From positions 868,001 to 932,000 of the forward strand of contig NZ_AP017898.1 in NCBI RefSeq assembly GCF_003609835.1: a DNA stretch of 64,000 bases, written 5' to 3'. The notes beneath the pieces were generated by a model. It worked only from the letters and a program-made list of their open reading frames with translations. It was not told the origin of the DNA and made no database searches. Source of the stretch: Sphingopyxis sp. FD7. Its GTDB lineage: Bacteria; Pseudomonadota; Alphaproteobacteria; Sphingomonadales; Sphingomonadaceae. This document shows, in pieces, positions 1 through 9,283 of the stretch (positions are counted from its first letter, which is position 1; every line of letters starts with the position of its first letter). The translations under genes were made by a program, and so were the position numbers.

Positions 1-778
1 GCTGCTCGTCGCGTTCGTCACGCGGATCAGCCGCAATTTGCGCGAGAGCGACGCCGCGCTCGCCGCGAGCCGCCAGCGCGCGGCGGAGGAGGATCATATC
101 GTGCGCATGGGGCTGCTCGCATCGGGCGCGGCGCACGAGCTTGGCACGCCGCTCTCGACGCTGTCGGTGCTGATCGGCGACTGGAAGGCGGCGGCGCGGC
201 TGAAGGACGACCGCGAGTTGCAGGAGGATCTTTCCGACATGGATGCCGCGGTGCAGCGGTGCAAGGCGATCGTCAGCGGCATTTTGATGTCGGCGGGCGA
301 GGCGCGCGGCGAGGCGCCGCAACTCACCACGATGCGCGCGGCGTTCGGTGAGATTGTCGCCCACGCGCGCGCCGCGCGCCGCCCCGACACGCTGGAGTTC
401 CACGACCGTTTCGGCGCCGATGTCGCGATCGTGTCGGACCCCGCGCTGCGGCAGGTGATCGGCAATGTGCTCGACAACGCCGCCGAAGTGTCGCCCGACT
501 GGACCAGCTTCACCGCGTCGCGTGACGGTGAGATGCTGGTGATCGAAATCGCCGACCGCGGCCCCGGCTTCAGCGACGAGATGCTGGAGGGGTTCGGCCA
601 GCCCTATCGCTCGACCAAGGGGCGCCCTGGCGGCGGGCTGGGGCTGTTCCTGCTCGTCAATGTGCTGCGCAAGCTCGGCGGCGGGGCGACGGTGGCAAAC
701 CGCGACGAGGGCGGGGCACTCGTGCGTATCTGGCTGCCGGTCGCGGCGCTCGCGCGGCCGGAGGGAGAAACGCAATGA
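1..778 (+). CDS. regB: Sensor histidine kinase, RegB/PrrB/ActS type (C-terminal part, cut by left edge)
   Basis: This is the cytoplasmic kinase half of a redox-sensing histidine kinase. The reading frame is open from base 2, so the gene starts outside the window. The first residues (LLVAFVTRIS) look like the end of the last membrane helix. The H-box GAAHELGTPLST is the RegB-family form. N-box NVLDNAAE, G1 DRGPGFSD and G2 GGGLGLFLL follow. A Cys in VQRCKAIV (codon 260-262) sits where the redox-active Cys of RegB lies, which suggests quinone/oxygen sensing; this is inferred by family comparison. Its stop overlaps the start of the response regulator (ATGA), so the two are translated together. 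Confidence 0.9.
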   Translation, partial: LLVAFVTRISRNLRESDAALAASRQRAAEEDHIVRMGLLASGAAHELGTPLSTLSVLIGDWKAAARLKDDRELQEDLSDMDAAVQRCKAIVSGILMSAGEARGEAPQLTTMRAAFGEIVAHARAARRPDTLEFHDRFGADVAIVSDPALRQVIGNVLDNAAEVSPDWTSFTASRDGEMLVIEIADRGPGFSDEMLEGFGQPYRSTKGRPGGGLGLFLLVNVLRKLGGGATVANRDEGGALVRIWLPVAALARPEGETQ

Positions 779-1308
779 GCGACAAGCGACAACTGCTGAT
801 CGTCGAGGATGACGAGGCGTTCGCGCGGACGCTGAAACGCTCGTTCGAGCGGCGCGGCTATGCGGTCGAGGTTGCGCACAGTCCCGACGAGATGGACGCG
901 CTGCTCGCGACATTCCATCCCGGCTATGCGGTGGTCGACCTGAAACTGGGCAGCGCGTCGGGGCTGGCGTGCGTTCAGGCGCTGCGCGCCGCCGACCCGA
1001 TGATGCGGATCGTCGTGCTGACGGGCTTTGCGAGCATCGCGACCGCGGTGGAGGCGATCAAGCTCGGCGCCTCCTATTATCTCGCCAAGCCGTCGAACAC
1101 CGACGACATCGAGGCGGCATTCGAGCGCGCCGAGGGCAATCCCGACGCCGCGCTCGACGCGCGCCCCTCGTCGATCAAGACCGTCGAGTGGGAGCATATC
1201 CACCAGACGCTCGTCGAAACGGGCTTCAACATCTCCGAAACCGCGCGTCGGCTGGGGATGCACCGGCGGACCCTGGCGCGAAAGCTGGAGAAACGGCAGG
1301 TTCGCTGA
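775..1308 (+). CDS. regA: Response regulator, RegA/PrrA/ActR type
   Basis: 177-residue partner of the upstream kinase. Residues 1-120 form the receiver domain, with acidic pocket EDDE (11-14), phosphoacceptor Asp55 in VVDLKL, Thr in LTGFAS and Lys in LAKPS. A short linker leads to a Fis-type helix-turn-helix at the C-terminus (ISETARRLGMHRRTLARKL), nearly invariant in the RegA family. RegA proteins control respiration, redox balance and related operons; which targets apply here cannot be told. The start ATG overlaps the kinase stop by 4 bases. A palindromic repeat follows and may end the transcript. Confidence 0.93.
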   Translation: MSDKRQLLIVEDDEAFARTLKRSFERRGYAVEVAHSPDEMDALLATFHPGYAVVDLKLGSASGLACVQALRAADPMMRIVVLTGFASIATAVEAIKLGASYYLAKPSNTDDIEAAFERAEGNPDAALDARPSSIKTVEWEHIHQTLVETGFNISETARRLGMHRRTLARKLEKRQVR

Positions 1309-1330
1309 AGGGGGCGGGACAACCACCTGC

Positions 1331-1408
1331 CGTCATCCTGGCGAAGGCCGGGATCTCACCGGTGCGTCAGGCCCAGACGGTGAGATCCCGGCCTTCGCCG
1401 GGATGACG
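1331..1408. repeat. Palindromic intergenic repeat, family A
   Basis: Two near-complementary arms (about 31 bases each) around a short spacer. The left arm contains GGCGAAGGCCGGGATCTCAC and the right arm is its complement. It lies between the convergent regA and prolyl oligopeptidase genes and would form a strong hairpin in either transcript. Other copies are at 16676-16753 and 48737-48814, with a half-copy at 17681-17707. Confidence 0.85.
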
Positions 1409-1425
1409 GAGGGGAAAGGTTGGGG

Positions 1426-3531
1426 TTATTTCCCTTCAACCAGCTCGCGTTGCAGGAACCCGTGCAGCATCGCCGCGCGGACCGCGTCCTCGGCATGGTC
1501 GGCGCCGACCGAATGGCCGCCCTCCAGATATTCGTGATAATAGACGCGGTTGCCATTCTCCATCAGCCGCGCGGCATATTTGCGCGCGTGGCCGGGGTGG
1601 ACGCGGTCGTCCTTGGTCGAAAGATAGAGGAAAATCGGCGGATAGGTCACGCCCTTGCGGATGTTGTGATAGGGCGAATATTTCGACAGGAACGCCCAGT
1701 CGCCCGGCTCGTCGGGGTCGCCATATTCGGCGACCCACGAGGCGCCCGCGAGCATCTTGTCATAGCGCCACATATCCTTGATCGGCGAACCCGAGATCAC
1801 CGCGCCATAGAGGTCCGGCCGCTGCGTCATCGCCGCGCCGACGAGCACGCCGCCGTTCGAGCGGCCCGAAATCGCGATCCGGCCCTTGGCGCTGATGCCC
1901 GCCCTGACCAGATCCTCGGCGACCGCGTGCAGATCGTCGAAGCTGTTCTGGCGCTTTTCGCGGAGCGCCGCCTGATGCCAGGCGGGGCCATATTCGCCGC
2001 CGCCGCGGATGTTCGCGAGGACATAGGCGTTGCCGCCCTCGACCCAGAAAAGGCCGAGCGGCCCGGCGCGATAGGGCTGGCCGGTGAGGTATCCCGGCGT
2101 CTGCGCGGCGCGGAACCCGCCATAGGCGTGGATCAGCGCCGGAACGGGGCCGCTCGCGCCCTTTTTGCGGACGAGGAAATAGGGGATTTTCGTCCCGTCT
2201 TTGGAGGTCGCGAAACGCTTTTCGGCGGTCATGTCGTCGGCGTCGAAGGTCGCGGGCAGGCTCTGCACCGCCTTTGCCGCCTGACCGTCGGCGACGGCAT
2301 AGAGCGTCGGCGGGGTCAGCATCGTCTCGGCGGTGGCCAGCAGCGTATCGCGCTTGCCGATTGTCCCGGCGATGCCGACGGTGGCATTGGCGGCGAGCGG
2401 CACCGCCTTGCGGCTCCATACGCCGGTCGCCGTGTCGCGGCGCAGCGCGAACAGCTTGCCCTCGACATCGTCCAGCGCCTTGACCCAAAGGATGTTGTCG
2501 GTCGCCGACACCTCCTCGATCGCCTGCGCCTTCGTCGGCGTCATCGCCGGGACGATGGCGACCTTGCGGTTCGCCGACATGTCGGCGAGCGACAGCGAGA
2601 CGAGCGAGCCGGCAGGATTGTCGCCCCAGTCGCGGTTCAGAAAAACGATCAGCTGGCCGTCCAGCACATCGCGCACGCTGGCGGTTTCGGGCACGATTGT
2701 TGGGATGTAACGTGACCGGTCGCTGTTCGGCAGCAAGAGGTCGGCAGTGTAGAAGGTCTTGCCGCGGCTGATCATCGGCCAGCGCGTGTCGCCGTCGGTC
2801 AGCGCGAACACATTCATGCCGACGTCGTCGGGCGCGCCCTCGGCGACTATCGTGGCGGACGACAGCGGCGTCCCGCGTTTCCAGCGCTTGACGATGCGCG
2901 GATAACCCGACGCGGTCATGCTCCCCTCGCCATAGTCGGTCGCGACGAGCAACGTGTCGGCATCCTCCCACGTCACGCTGCTTTTCGCCAGCGGCAGCGT
3001 GAAGCCGCCGTCGACGAAACTTCGCGTCGTGCGGTCCCATTCGCGGACGATGTCGGCGTCGGTGCCGCCGGGGCTCAGCGAGACGAGGCAGCGCGTGTAA
3101 TCGGGCGCAAGACAGTCGGCGCCGTGCCAGACCCAGCTCTGCCCCTCCGCCTTGCCGAGCGCGTCGACGTCGATCAGCGTGCGCCATTCGGGCTTGCCGG
3201 CCAGCCAGGCGTCGAGCGGGCTTTGGCGCCACAGGCCGCGCGGATTGGTGGCGTCGCGCCAGAAATTGGTGATCGTATCGCCCATCACCTCGCCGGGCAT
3301 CGCGATCTGGCGATCGTCGTCGAGGATTTCGCGCGCACGCTTGCGGTCGGCCTCGAAGTCGGGGCGACTCCTGAGCAGCGCGTCGGCCTTGGCGTTTTCC
3401 TTCTTGACCCAGTCGAGCGCCTTCGGACCCTCGATGTCTTCGAGCCAGAGGTAAGGGTCGGCTTCCGGCGGCGCGGCCACGGCGGCAATGGAACAGCTGA
3501 GGGCAAGCGCGGCGAGGCTGGCGCGGATCAT
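1426..3531 (-). CDS. Prolyl oligopeptidase family serine peptidase (S9A), secreted
   Basis: About 701 residues, exported. An N-terminal signal peptide (MIRASLAALALSCSIAAVAA) is followed by the S9A propeller opening PYLWLEDIEG and a C-terminal alpha/beta-hydrolase domain. The catalytic set is visible: Ser558 in GRSNGG, Asp641/642 in KDDRVHP and His673 in EGGHS. A longer reading begins three codons upstream at 3540, but AGGGGAG abuts that ATG and lies 9 bases before the ATG at 3531, so 3531 is preferred. The enzyme should cleave proline-containing oligopeptides in the periplasm. It is monocistronic, convergent with regA. Confidence 0.92.
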   Translation of the reverse strand: MIRASLAALALSCSIAAVAAPPEADPYLWLEDIEGPKALDWVKKENAKADALLRSRPDFEADRKRAREILDDDRQIAMPGEVMGDTITNFWRDATNPRGLWRQSPLDAWLAGKPEWRTLIDVDALGKAEGQSWVWHGADCLAPDYTRCLVSLSPGGTDADIVREWDRTTRSFVDGGFTLPLAKSSVTWEDADTLLVATDYGEGSMTASGYPRIVKRWKRGTPLSSATIVAEGAPDDVGMNVFALTDGDTRWPMISRGKTFYTADLLLPNSDRSRYIPTIVPETASVRDVLDGQLIVFLNRDWGDNPAGSLVSLSLADMSANRKVAIVPAMTPTKAQAIEEVSATDNILWVKALDDVEGKLFALRRDTATGVWSRKAVPLAANATVGIAGTIGKRDTLLATAETMLTPPTLYAVADGQAAKAVQSLPATFDADDMTAEKRFATSKDGTKIPYFLVRKKGASGPVPALIHAYGGFRAAQTPGYLTGQPYRAGPLGLFWVEGGNAYVLANIRGGGEYGPAWHQAALREKRQNSFDDLHAVAEDLVRAGISAKGRIAISGRSNGGVLVGAAMTQRPDLYGAVISGSPIKDMWRYDKMLAGASWVAEYGDPDEPGDWAFLSKYSPYHNIRKGVTYPPIFLYLSTKDDRVHPGHARKYAARLMENGNRVYYHEYLEGGHSVGADHAEDAVRAAMLHGFLQRELVEGK

Positions 3532-3661
3532 TCGGAACATCTCCCCTGGGGTTGGTGGCGCTGTGCTAGCAGCATCACACAGTACAGGGAAGCATCTGTC
3601 ATACCGGGTAGGGGTCAGCCTGAATTTCCACCTGTGCGCGGTCCGCGTATGCTTCTTTTCT

Positions 3662-3764
3662 CGTCACCCTGAACTTGTTTCAGGGTCCATGGCCCGACCT
3701 CTCGACCAACGCAGCGTCGGACGAGGGAGCAGGCCATGGATGCTGAAACAAGTTCAGCATGACG
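3662..3764. repeat. Palindromic intergenic repeat, family B
   Basis: Arms CCTGAACTTGTTTCAGGGTC and GATGCTGAAACAAGTTCAGC face each other across about 40 bases. Each arm is itself a small hairpin (TGAAC-TTG-TTTCA). It lies between the divergent-side end of the peptidase gene and the DUF4112 gene. Further copies are at 43224-43326 and 52402-52483. Confidence 0.8.
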
Positions 3765-3790
3765 AAGGAATGGAGTGACCCACGACAGGC

Positions 3791-4213
3791 TCACTGGTCG
3801 ATGATGATCGTCCCCGGATGATGCTTGTCGAGATGCTTCTTGATGATGCGAAGGTTGCGCGTGTTCGAGCGGAAGAAAAAGTCGAACGCATCGCCGACCA
3901 GCGGGACCGCGCCGAGCGCGGTGTCGACACCCAGATTGCCGACCATCCGCCAGATCTTCCATTTCGGCATTCCCAGGTTACGCGCTTCCCAGATCAGGTA
4001 AGCGCCCATCGTCGCGGCGATGACGTCGCCGACGACGGGGACCAGCCCGACGATCGCGTCAAGGCCGACGGGGCGGCCCAGGCCCGGAATGACAAAGCTG
4101 CGTTCGAGCAGGGTTTCGAGCATTTCGACGCGCTTGCGCAGCGCGGCCGGGTTGGTGCGGTCCTGGATTAGCGCGTCGAAGATCGCGTCGGGATTGGGCG
4201 GCGCAGGGGCCAT
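3791..4213 (-). CDS. DUF4112 domain membrane protein
   Basis: 140 residues. The family core is clear: LDAIVGLVPVVGDVIAA, then a second half ending GAVPLVGDAFDFFFRSN. The repeated 'VPxVGD' motif and the two hydrophobic stretches (about 55-75 and 95-112) match DUF4112. A short charged tail rich in His and Lys closes it. Function of the family is not established; it is probably a small inner-membrane protein. It is preceded by another minus-strand gene at 42 bases' distance but shows no sign of functional linkage to it. Confidence 0.85.
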   Translation of the reverse strand: MAPAPPNPDAIFDALIQDRTNPAALRKRVEMLETLLERSFVIPGLGRPVGLDAIVGLVPVVGDVIAATMGAYLIWEARNLGMPKWKIWRMVGNLGVDTALGAVPLVGDAFDFFFRSNTRNLRIIKKHLDKHHPGTIIIDQ

Positions 4214-4254
4214 CGGCGTCCTTTCAAAAGCGCTCCGAGGCGAGCGTCACCGTA

Positions 4255-5754
4255 TTAGTTGGGTATGGCAATCAGATGATTCAATGGATGCTGCGCACGG
4301 CCGTTCGCGCGCAGTCCCGTCAGGCGCTGCGACGCGACCGACCATCGCAGCGGCGTCGCGAGCGGGATGAAGGGGGCATAGCGCGCGAGCACCGCCTCCG
4401 CCTCGCCGATCTGCCGCGCGCGCTGACCGGCATCGACATTGGCGGTCGCCTGGTCGATCAGATCCTGCGCCTCGCGGTTGCAGAGCGTGTCGCGGCGGCA
4501 CGACAGGCGGCGCAGCGCCCAGATCGGATCGTCGCTCGGCGCCACCTCGTCGATCAGCCGCAGATCGGCGCTCGACGCCATTTTGACGCGGCGGCTGGGC
4601 ACGCCGATCGCCGCCAGATCGGCGGCGACATAGGCATAGAGGATGCGGCCGCCGGGCGAGTCGGGAACGGCGATGCGCAGTGGTTCGATTTCGCGTCCGG
4701 CGGCGCGCCAGGCGTCGACGACGCGGCGCGCCTGAGCGAGCCGCGACGTCGCGTCATAATCGGCCCACGCGGGCTGCAAGGGTGCAGGGCCACCGTCGCG
4801 CGTATAGAGCGCGGGGCGGAGCGTCACCTGCGGCTGCCATTCGGTCAGCCCGAAGGCTTCGATCAATCGTTCGCGTCGGATCGCGCGCAACAGCGCGTCG
4901 CGATTGGTGTCGGTCGCGAGGAAGCCTTCGGCGCGGACGAAGGCCAGCCCGAACAGGCCGGGCACGGGATCGACCACCAGCCGCGACCGGCCGATGTTCG
5001 AGGCGACGAAATAGGGCAGGGTGGAAAAGCGCCCGCCGATCACGCCGTCGGCATAGCCATTCTTGAACCGCGCGAGCGCGCCCTGCGGCGTCGTGCCGAC
5101 GAGTTCGATCGACGCGGCGGGGTCATTCGCCGCGGCTTCGGCGGCTTCGGGATCTTCGGCGAGCGGATCGGGGACGGGGGAGAGCAGCAGCGCCTGACCA
5201 ACCTTGCGCGCGCGCATCGGCCCCCAGCCCATGCCTCGGTTAACGATCGCCATCGACGGCTGCGCGAGCAGTTCGAGCAGCGCGGGTTGCGGCACTGACA
5301 GGCGGATTTCGATGACGGTATCGGTCATCGCCTTGATCGTCTCGACCTCGGGAAAATCATCCTTCAGCACATGGCGGCTGGCGGGGGCGAGGTAGGACCG
5401 CAGGATGGCGGCGACGGTCTCGGCGGTTACCTTGCTGCCATTGGTCCATTTCGCCTCGGCGATGCGAAAAATATAGCTGCGCCCGTCGGCGGTGACGGTC
5501 CAGCGGTTGGCCAGCCCGGTGTCGATCTGGCCTTCGCCGTCATAGCTGACCAGCCCCTGCGACGTCGCGTCGAGCAGCGCCGCATTGGCGGTGGAAAGCT
5601 CGCCCCGCGCCGGGTTCGCCATCGGGTTGAGCTCGCTCATCGCGGCGACGCGTACCGGCCCGCGCTCGCCGAACAGGTCGCAACCGGACAGCGTCAGCAT
5701 CAGGCCGGCCGCGATAGCGATCGCGCGGCATATGGTGCGGCCCGTTGCTGTCAT
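4255..5754 (-). CDS. ABC transporter substrate-binding lipoprotein (peptide/oligopeptide class, SBP_bac_5)
   Basis: 499 residues from the ATG at 5754, chosen because it places a lipoprotein signal at the N-terminus with lipobox LTLSGC (Cys25). The upstream in-frame start at 5805 would bury this signal. The body has the features of solute-binding family 5: SELNPMANPA near the mature start, then WTVTADGRSYIFRIAEAKW ('W..S.DG..Y.F.LR'). It would bind peptides or related solutes at the outer face of the inner membrane. No permease or ATPase gene lies beside it, so its transporter partner, if any, is elsewhere. It diverges from the GNAT gene. Confidence 0.82.
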   Translation of the reverse strand: MTATGRTICRAIAIAAGLMLTLSGCDLFGERGPVRVAAMSELNPMANPARGELSTANAALLDATSQGLVSYDGEGQIDTGLANRWTVTADGRSYIFRIAEAKWTNGSKVTAETVAAILRSYLAPASRHVLKDDFPEVETIKAMTDTVIEIRLSVPQPALLELLAQPSMAIVNRGMGWGPMRARKVGQALLLSPVPDPLAEDPEAAEAAANDPAASIELVGTTPQGALARFKNGYADGVIGGRFSTLPYFVASNIGRSRLVVDPVPGLFGLAFVRAEGFLATDTNRDALLRAIRRERLIEAFGLTEWQPQVTLRPALYTRDGGPAPLQPAWADYDATSRLAQARRVVDAWRAAGREIEPLRIAVPDSPGGRILYAYVAADLAAIGVPSRRVKMASSADLRLIDEVAPSDDPIWALRRLSCRRDTLCNREAQDLIDQATANVDAGQRARQIGEAEAVLARYAPFIPLATPLRWSVASQRLTGLRANGRAQHPLNHLIAIPN

Positions 5755-5840
5755 TCCGAAGCGTCCCTCAAATCGTGTAAGCCAATCATAACCATGTGCT
5801 GCCAAAGCTGGCTAGGGGTGTCGCGACGATTGGGCAGAGG

Positions 5841-6773
5841 ATGACCGGCAGCGGGAACGGAGATGCGGGCGAGCGCGTCGCGCTGCGCATCGAAATCGCG
5901 GGGCGGACGCTCGGCCATATCCGGCGCGAGCTGGCCGTGGTGCCGCATGGCCTCGACGATATATTGACGCCGACGGCGCGCACGATGCCGCCCGCGGGCC
6001 GCGACGGCTGGCTGCTCCGGTCGCTGCCGCGCGATCGGCTGCCCGCGCTGAGGGCCGAACTGGACGGCTGGCTGGTCGTCGAGCGTCAGGCCTATCCGCG
6101 CCATTATGTGCCGATGGCGGGGCAGGGCTTCGACGACTGGTGGCAGGGCTTTTCGTCCAAAACGCGCTCGACCTTGTCGCGCAAGGCGCGGCGGCTCGCC
6201 GATCAGTTCGCGGGCGGCACGGCGGTGCGCGCCTATCGCACGGCGGACGAGATCGACGAGTTCATGGACATTGCCGCGATATTGTCGGCGCAGACCTATC
6301 AGTCGCGGCTGATGCAGGCTGGGTTGCCGGTGAGCGATGCCGACTGCGCGCGCGCCGTCGCTGCGGCGGCCGAGGACAAGGTCCGCGCCTTCCTGCTGTT
6401 CGCCGGCGATCGCGCGATCGCCTATCTCTATCTGCCCGTCGAACGCGACGTGCTGATTTATGCCTATCTGGGCTATGATCCCGCCTTTGCCGCGCTGTCG
6501 CCGGGAACCGTCCTGCATGTCGAGGCGATGCGCGCGCTGTTCGCCGAGGGGCGGTTTCGCGCCTTCGATTTCACCGAAGGCGACGGCGCACACAAGGCGC
6601 AGTTCGGGCGAGCTTCGGTCGATTGCGCCGACATATTGGTGCTGCGGCCGACGCTGCGCAATCGCGCGGCGCTGGGGCTGATGAGCGGCGTCGACCGGCT
6701 GGCGGGTGCGGGCAAGTCCCTGCTCGAACGGCTGGGTCTGCGCGCGAAAGCGAAGGCGCTGATTCGTCGCTGA
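5841..6773 (+). CDS. GNAT-superfamily acyltransferase (BioF2/CelD-like)
   Basis: About 310 residues from the ATG at 5841; a GTG at 5796 would add 15 residues but would start within the promoter space shared with the divergent lipoprotein gene. The C-terminal half has a GNAT fold signature: a helical region FSSKTRSTLSRKARRL, then AFLLFAGDRAIAYLYLP, a strand ending YDPAFAALSPGTVLHVEAM and FDFTEGDGAHKAQFG. This pattern matches the BioF2-like/CelD acetyltransferase family associated with polysaccharide or peptidoglycan modification. Substrate unknown. It ends just before tRNA-Leu, which is on the other strand. Confidence 0.75.
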   Translation: MTGSGNGDAGERVALRIEIAGRTLGHIRRELAVVPHGLDDILTPTARTMPPAGRDGWLLRSLPRDRLPALRAELDGWLVVERQAYPRHYVPMAGQGFDDWWQGFSSKTRSTLSRKARRLADQFAGGTAVRAYRTADEIDEFMDIAAILSAQTYQSRLMQAGLPVSDADCARAVAAAAEDKVRAFLLFAGDRAIAYLYLPVERDVLIYAYLGYDPAFAALSPGTVLHVEAMRALFAEGRFRAFDFTEGDGAHKAQFGRASVDCADILVLRPTLRNRAALGLMSGVDRLAGAGKSLLERLGLRAKAKALIRR

Positions 6774-6798
6774 TTCGGCCCCGATCGGGGGGCGTATT

Positions 6799-6884
6799 TG
6801 GTGCGGACGGCGGGACTTGAACCCGCATGACACTAGGCCGGCAGATTTTAAGTCTGCTGCGTCTACCGATTTCGCCACGTCCGC
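6799..6884 (-). tRNA. tRNA-Leu (anticodon UAA)
   Basis: The minus strand folds as a class II tRNA. The acceptor stem is GCGGACG paired with CGTCCGC, followed by discriminator A and an encoded CCA (6801-6799). The anticodon arm is CAGACTTAAAATCTG with loop anticodon TAA. There is a variable arm and a T arm with GGTTCAAGTCC. Total about 86 nt including CCA, as expected for Leu. Confidence 0.95.
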
Positions 6885-6974
6885 ACGCGCGGTGACGGTC
6901 AAGCCGACGGGCCGGGGGAGGTCAAGCAAGTTTCGCGCTTTGCGCCGGGCGCCGCGTCGGCTAGACCGCCTGCC

Positions 6975-7934
6975 ATGACAGCCGTTCTCCAGCTCTCCGG
7001 CCTCGGAAAAACCTATAAAAGCGGTCACATAGCGCTCAGCAATGTCGATCTTGAAATCAACAAGGGCGAAATCTTCGCGCTGCTCGGGCCGAATGGCGCT
7101 GGCAAGACGACGCTGATCAGCATCGTCTGCGGAATCGTCACCGCGAGCAGCGGAACGGTGACCGTCGGCGGGCACGACCACGCCCGCGATTACCGCGCCG
7201 CGCGGTCGATGATCGGGCTGGTGCCGCAGGAATTGCACACCGACGCCTTTGAAACGGTGCTTGCGACGGTCAGTTTTTCGCGCGGGCTGTTCGGCAAGCC
7301 CAAGAACCCCGCCTATATCGAACAATTGCTCCGTGACCTGTCGCTGTGGGACAAGCGTGGCAGCAAGATCATGGAATTGTCAGGCGGCATGAAACGCCGC
7401 GTGATGATCGCCAAGGCGCTGAGCCATGAGCCCGAAATCCTGTTCCTCGACGAACCGACCGCGGGGGTCGATGTCGAACTGCGCCGGGATATGTGGGCGA
7501 TGGTACACGGGCTGCGCGAGCGCGGCGTGACGATCATCCTGACGACGCATTATATCGAGGAGGCCGAGGAAATGGCCGACCGCGTCGGCGTCATCAGCAA
7601 GGGGCAGATCATTCTCGTCGAAGAAAAACATGCGCTCATCAAGAAGCTCGGGCGCAAGACGCTGACGCTGAACCTCGCCGAACCGCTCGGCGCGGTGCCG
7701 ACCGAACTGGCCGACTGGAAGCTTGAACTGGCGGGCGACGGGCACGAGCTTGTCTATGAGTTCGACAGTCAGGCCGAGGCGACGGGCGTGCCCTCGCTGC
7801 TCCGCCGGATGAGCGACATCGGCGTCGGTTTCAAGGATCTGCACACCAGGCAAAGCTCGCTCGAGGATATTTTCGTCGGGCTGGTGCACGAAGACAAGCA
7901 CGAGGGCAGGGGCGCGAGGGAGCCGGTCGCATGA
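6975..7934 (+). CDS. ABC-2 type transporter ATP-binding protein
   Basis: 319-residue ATPase of an exporter. Walker A is [10 protein letters not shown] (about 38-47), the Q-loop LVPQE, the signature LSGGMKRR, Walker [11 protein letters not shown] and the H-loop TTHYIEE. A C-terminal extension after about residue 225 carries the usual regulatory domain of DrrA/CcmA-like exporters. Its stop overlaps the ATG of the permease (ATGA), so the pair is one unit. The substrate is not evident; such pairs commonly export drugs, lipids or polysaccharide. Confidence 0.92.
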   Translation: MTAVLQLSGLGKTYKSGHIALSNVDLEINKGEIFALLGPNGAGKTTLISIVCGIVTASSGTVTVGGHDHARDYRAARSMIGLVPQELHTDAFETVLATVSFSRGLFGKPKNPAYIEQLLRDLSLWDKRGSKIMELSGGMKRRVMIAKALSHEPEILFLDEPTAGVDVELRRDMWAMVHGLRERGVTIILTTHYIEEAEEMADRVGVISKGQIILVEEKHALIKKLGRKTLTLNLAEPLGAVPTELADWKLELAGDGHELVYEFDSQAEATGVPSLLRRMSDIGVGFKDLHTRQSSLEDIFVGLVHEDKHEGRGAREPVA

Positions 7935-8698
7935 TTTCCAACGTCCGTGGCATCCGTGCCATCTATCTGTTCGAAATGGCGCGGTTCGGCCGCACCTTCT
8001 GGACCAGCCTGATGCTGCCCGTCATCACGACGGCGCTCTATTTCGTCGTCTTCGGCTCGGCGATCGGCGGCCGCATGGCCGAGGTCGGCGGCGTTCCCTA
8101 TGGCGCGTTCATCGTGCCGGGGCTGATGATGCTGACGATGTTCACCGAAAGCATCAGCAACGCCTCCTTCGGCATCTATATGCCCAAATGGACGGGCACG
8201 ATCTATGAAATGCTGTCGGCGCCGCTGTCGCCGCTGGAAACGGTGGTCGCTTATGTCGGCGCCGCAGCGACCAAATCGGTCATCATCGGATCGATCATCT
8301 TCGCGACCGCGCATCTGTTTGTCGATGTCCAGGTCGCGCATCCGCTGCTGATGGCCCTCTTCATGATCCTGATGGCGGTGACCTTTTGCCTCTTCGGTTT
8401 CATCATCGGCGTCTGGGCGCAAAGTTTCGAGCAGTTGCAGGTCATCCCGCTGCTCATCGTCTATCCGCTGACCTTCCTCGGCGGCGCCTTCTATTCGCTC
8501 GACATGCTCCCCGCCGCGTGGCGGACGGTGACCTTGTTCAACCCCGTCGTCTATCTCATCAGCGGCTTTCGCTGGACCTTCTTCGGGCAGGGCGACGTCG
8601 CGATCGAGGTGAGCATGGGCGCGGTCGCATTCTTCTTCGCGCTGTGCCTGGGCGTCATCTTCTGGGTGTTCAGGACCGGCTACCGGCTGAAAAACTGA
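7931..8698 (+). CDS. ABC-2 type transporter permease
   Basis: 255 residues with about six hydrophobic segments (for example [49 protein letters not shown]). The motif [17 protein letters not shown] before the fifth segment is characteristic of the ABC2_membrane family (YadH/NodJ-like). It forms the membrane channel for the ATPase encoded just upstream, with which it overlaps by 4 bases. The transcript probably ends at the palindromic repeat at 8710-8781. Confidence 0.92.
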   Translation: MISNVRGIRAIYLFEMARFGRTFWTSLMLPVITTALYFVVFGSAIGGRMAEVGGVPYGAFIVPGLMMLTMFTESISNASFGIYMPKWTGTIYEMLSAPLSPLETVVAYVGAAATKSVIIGSIIFATAHLFVDVQVAHPLLMALFMILMAVTFCLFGFIIGVWAQSFEQLQVIPLLIVYPLTFLGGAFYSLDMLPAAWRTVTLFNPVVYLISGFRWTFFGQGDVAIEVSMGAVAFFFALCLGVIFWVFRTGYRLKN

Positions 8699-8709
8699 GG
8701 TTCCGATAA

Positions 8710-8781
8710 CGTCATTGCGAGCGCAGCGAAGCAATCTCCAGTTCGATAGCTGGAGATTGCTTCGCTGCGCTTGCAATGACG
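8710..8781. repeat. Palindromic intergenic repeat, family C (compact copy)
   Basis: Almost perfect inverted repeat: CGTCATTGCGAGCGCAGCGA on the left and its near complement ending TTGCAATGACG on the right, with about 8 bases between. It sits between the convergent permease and ihfB genes. It probably acts as a two-way hairpin terminator. Longer copies occur at 40013, 52885 and 55603. Confidence 0.88.
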
Positions 8782-8797
8782 ATGTTTGGATCGTCGC

Positions 8798-9076
8798 TCA
8801 GCTGTTCAGCCGCTCGCGCATTTCCTTGCCGGGTTTGAAATAGGGCACCTTTTTCGCCTTCACTTCGACAGCCGCGCCGGTGCGCGGGTTGCGGCCGGTG
8901 CGCGACTCGCGCGCGCGTGTCGAAAAGGCGCCGAAGCCGCGCAGTTCCACACGACCGCCGACCGCGAGCTGGTCGACGATGGAATCGAAGAAAGTGTCGA
9001 TGATACGCTCGACCTCCTCGAGCCTCAAATCGCTGTTTTCGTTCGCGATCTTCTGAACCAGTTCTGACCGGATCAT
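8798..9076 (-). CDS. ihfB: Integration host factor subunit beta
   Basis: 92 residues, the normal length. The sequence [11 protein letters not shown] starts the typical dimerisation helix. The DNA-binding arm carries [20 protein letters not shown] with the intercalating-Pro region NPRTG, and ends [15 protein letters not shown]. It works as a heterodimer with IHF-alpha, bending DNA at promoters and recombination sites. An SD (ATAGGGGAAG) lies just before the ATG. It follows rpsA as in enterobacteria, but a terminator separates them, so it probably has its own promoter in 9077-9214. Confidence 0.96.
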   Translation of the reverse strand: MIRSELVQKIANENSDLRLEEVERIIDTFFDSIVDQLAVGGRVELRGFGAFSTRARESRTGRNPRTGAAVEVKAKKVPYFKPGKEMRERLNS

Positions 9077-9214
9077 GTGCTTCCCCTATCTCGCATAGCC
9101 ACGCTTTGCCCGCAAATGCAGGCGCATCGATCGTTGCCGTCGATTGTGCGTGAGACCCCTCCCAACGCGCGGACAGGGTATCATGAATCACTGTTCGGTC
9201 AAAATATATCACTG

Positions 9215-9248
9215 AAAGAAAAAGCCCGCAGAGGGACACTCTGCGGGC
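9215..9248 (-). terminator. Rho-independent terminator after rpsA
   Basis: On the minus strand, a perfect 10-bp stem GCCCGCAGAG / CTCTGCGGGC (9248-9239 with 9233-9224) with a 5-base loop is followed by TTTTTCTTT. It lies 36 bases past the rpsA stop and before ihfB. Confidence 0.9.
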
Positions 9249-9283
9249 CTTTTCGATTGCCTTGCGGCGGACCGAAGAAATTA

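Noticed and set aside
1331-1408. CRISPR repeat
   Set aside because: The repeats are single inverted pairs dispersed across the window, not direct repeats with regular spacers.
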